Positions 62,404 to 64,000 of a stretch of DNA of 64,000 nt are shown piece after piece. How positions within the stretch are numbered: the stretch's first letter is position 1; every line of letters begins with the position of its first letter. A program made the translations under genes and the position numbers. The notes below the pieces were generated by a model, which did not search any database, was not told where the DNA came from, and saw only the letters and a program-made list of their open reading frames with translations. This DNA comes from DATDIC01 sp963777625 (GTDB taxonomy: Bacteria; Pseudomonadota; Alphaproteobacteria; Acetobacterales; Acetobacteraceae): assembly GCA_963777625.1 (NCBI GenBank), contig CAVZRO010000021.1, forward strand, positions 124,001-188,000. The letters are read 5' to 3'.

Positions 62404-63869
62404 TGGCTGTCCAGCAGGCTGAGCTGCCGCTCGGCATTGTCACCCTGGTCCGGCAGCGGAATCGGATAATCTCCGGTGAAACAGGCATCGCAGTAATGCG
62501 GGCGCGCGGCGTCTCGAGCTGGCTGGCCGAGCGCACGGTACAACCCGTCGATCGAGATGAACGCCAGGCTGTCCGCGCCGATCTGGGCCGCCATCTCCTC
62601 CACGCTGAAGCGTGCCGCCAGCAGCTTGCCGCGTTCCGGGGTATCAATGCCGTAGAAGCAAGAATGCGTCGTCGGCGGCGACGAGACGCGCATATGCACT
62701 TCCTTCGCGCCGGCCTGCCGGACCATCTCGACGATCTTCCTGCTGGTCGTTCCGCGCACGATCGAATCGTCCACCAGCACCACACGACGCCCCGCCAGGG
62801 TCACGCAATTCGCCGAGTGCTTCAGCTTGACCCCGAGATTGCGGATATGATCGGTCGGCTCGATGAAGGTGCGGCCAACGTAATGGTTGCGGATAATTCC
62901 CAGCTCGAACGGGATTTTGCTCTCGGTGGCGTATCCCATGGCCGCCGGGACGCCGGAATCCGGCACCGGTACGATCACGTCGGCGGGCACGCCGGTTTCC
63001 CGGGCCAGCTCCGCCCCGATCCGCTTGCGCGCCTCATAGACCGGTGTGCCCTCCATTACCGAATCCGGCCGCGCAAAATAGATGTACTCGAAGACGCAGA
63101 ACCGTTCCCGTGACCGGCCAAACGGCTTGATGCTGCGCACCCCCTGGTCGTTGATCACCACGATCTCGCCCGGCTCGACGTCACGGACAAACTCGGCCCC
63201 GACGATATCCAAGGCACAGGTTTCCGACGCCAGCACCCAGCCGCTGTTCGTGTCCTTGCCGATATGCCCCAGGATCAGCGGCCGCACGCCCAGCGGATCA
63301 CGCACGCCCATCAGCGCCTCATTCGACAGCGCCACCAGGGAATAGGCGCCGACCACCTGCTTCAACGCATCGATCAGTCGGTCCACCACAGTGGAATAAA
63401 GGCTGATGGCAATCAGGTGGATGAACACCTCGGAGTCAGTGGTGGACTGGAACAGGCAGCCTCGTCGGACCAAGCTCCGACGCAGCGCGTGCGCGTTGGT
63501 CAGATTGCCGTTATGCGCCACCGCGAACCCGCCGAACTCGAAGTCGGCGTACAGTGGCTGCACATTGCGCAGGATCGTTTCGCCGGTGGTGGCGTACCGG
63601 TTGTGACCGATCGCGTTGCAACCAGGCAACGAGGCGATCACCCGCGCATCGCCGAAATTGTCGCCCACCAGCCCCATCCCTTTGTGGGAATGGAAGCGCG
63701 CGCCGTCATAGGTCACAATGCCGGTGGCTTCCTGACCGCGGTGCTGCAGCGCATGCAGGCCCAGCGCGGTCACCGCCGCTGCGTCGGGTATGTTCCAGAC
63801 GCCGAACACGCCGCATTCTTCATGCAGCTTGTCATCCTCGGCGCTGTCCGCCACGGCGACCATCCTCAT
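62400..63869 (-). CDS. purF: Amidophosphoribosyltransferase
   Basis: First committed step of purine synthesis: PRPP + glutamine to phosphoribosylamine. 489 residues. The class II glutaminase nucleophile Cys is in HEECGVFGVWNIP after a short propeptide; HRGQEATGI and RYATTGETILRNVQPL are the glutamine site. The PRPP motif is VVLVDDSIVRGTTSRKIVEM, and VPVPDSGVPAAMGYA precedes it. Cysteines near the C-terminus (CDACFTGDYP) may ligate the Fe-S cluster seen in oxygen-sensitive types. An AGGAGAAC site lies 5 bp before ATG 63869, and the cvpA stop is 10 bp upstream. Confidence 0.96.
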   Translation of the reverse strand: MRMVAVADSAEDDKLHEECGVFGVWNIPDAAAVTALGLHALQHRGQEATGIVTYDGARFHSHKGMGLVGDNFGDARVIASLPGCNAIGHNRYATTGETILRNVQPLYADFEFGGFAVAHNGNLTNAHALRRSLVRRGCLFQSTTDSEVFIHLIAISLYSTVVDRLIDALKQVVGAYSLVALSNEALMGVRDPLGVRPLILGHIGKDTNSGWVLASETCALDIVGAEFVRDVEPGEIVVINDQGVRSIKPFGRSRERFCVFEYIYFARPDSVMEGTPVYEARKRIGAELARETGVPADVIVPVPDSGVPAAMGYATESKIPFELGIIRNHYVGRTFIEPTDHIRNLGVKLKHSANCVTLAGRRVVLVDDSIVRGTTSRKIVEMVRQAGAKEVHMRVSSPPTTHSCFYGIDTPERGKLLAARFSVEEMAAQIGADSLAFISIDGLYRALGQPARDAARPHYCDACFTGDYPIPLPDQGDNAERQLSLLDSH

Positions 63870-63878
63870 GCCGTTCTC

Positions 63879-64000
63879 CTACTCGCGCGCACGCGGCTTA
63901 CCGAGCGCCCGTCCCTGCGGTGTTGCCCGGAGCAACGCTGCCTCGGTGGTGGCACGCCCGGCCGGCGGGGGATCCACATGCGGACGATAGTCTGCCGGTA
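63879..64000 (-). CDS. cvpA: CvpA family protein, C-terminal end (cut by window edge)
   Basis: The last 39-40 codons of a minus-strand gene that runs off the window: YRPHVDPPPAGRATTEAALL and then ATPQGRALGKPRARE, stop TAG at 63879-63881. This matches the C-terminal tail of alphaproteobacterial CvpA proteins (inner-membrane colicin V production/envelope homeostasis), which usually precede purF. The membrane part lies outside the window, so the call rests on the tail and gene order. Confidence 0.65.
   Translation of the reverse strand, partial: PADYRPHVDPPPAGRATTEAALLRATPQGRALGKPRARE

Overview
The window looks like chromosomal DNA of a high-G+C alphaproteobacterium, most likely Acetobacteraceae or a close Rhodospirillales relative. 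The basis is the gene content and order: glyQ-glyS-ppdK, miaB-phoH-ybeY-corC, cvpA-purF, tamA-tamB, hslV-hslU, yejABEF, a SAM-II riboswitch before metZ and a probable HpnG-type hopanoid phosphorylase. The genus is not decided. Most of the window is core metabolism and envelope genes; only 57.8-60.8 kb looks clearly accessory.

Layout. 0-2.7 kb: two tandem YihY/BrkB membrane proteins (the first frameshifted) and a broken DUF6614-type gene. 2.7-6.0 kb: pheA (prephenate dehydratase) and kdsB on the minus strand, divergent from a membrane-anchored cytochrome c and a HisN-type phosphatase. 6.1-11.7 kb: the peptide importer yejABEF, whose 3' end overlaps an opposing MFS gene. 12.9-17.6 kb: two NIPSNAP-like genes, an FkbM methyltransferase, an EamA transporter, a DUF1932-type dehydrogenase and an iron alcohol dehydrogenase. 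17.6-25.7 kb: DinG-like helicase, RraA-like protein, hslVU, an MFS transporter and gshB. 25.7-32.8 kb: tamB/tamA and a PlsC acyltransferase. 33.0-38.1 kb: miaB-phoH-ybeY-corC, tRNA-Gly(TCC), tRNA-Trp, secE and nusG. 38.1-44.7 kb: a methyltransferase/glycosyltransferase fusion, then a three-gene operon for a 2-oxoacid oxidoreductase with a built-in flavin/Fe-S subunit. 44.8-50.5 kb: glyQ-glyS-ppdK. 50.6-57.6 kb: CoA-binding protein, DUF2076, histidine phosphatase, solute-binding protein, DUF1028, folE, apaG and metZ. 57.7-60.8 kb: SAM-II riboswitch, a tRNA-Gly remnant, a serine hydrolase split by an IS481-family element, and an intact tRNA-Gly(CCC). 60.8-64 kb: a small ORF, then the cvpA-purF-SDR-hpnG operon.

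Two points stand out. First, at least six genes carry short indels that break otherwise well conserved frames (brkB-1, DUF6614, a NIPSNAP gene, hslV, tamB, glyS), with fkbM a probable seventh. Several should be essential or important, so many of these may be assembly errors rather than pseudogenes. Second, the accessory islet at 57.8-60.8 kb preserves its history: the 5' half of a tRNA-Gly on one side, the complete tRNA on the other, and between them a lower-G+C hydrolase gene with an IS insertion whose 6-bp target duplication can be read exactly.

Functional links. The KorA/KorB operon converges on ppdK, so reversible 2-oxoacid oxidation/carboxylation and pyruvate-to-PEP conversion are encoded side by side. 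TamA/TamB, PlsC, KdsB, HpnG and the BrkB proteins all concern the envelope. Very tight spacing is common, including three places where a TTG start overlaps the upstream TGA stop (or could do so).
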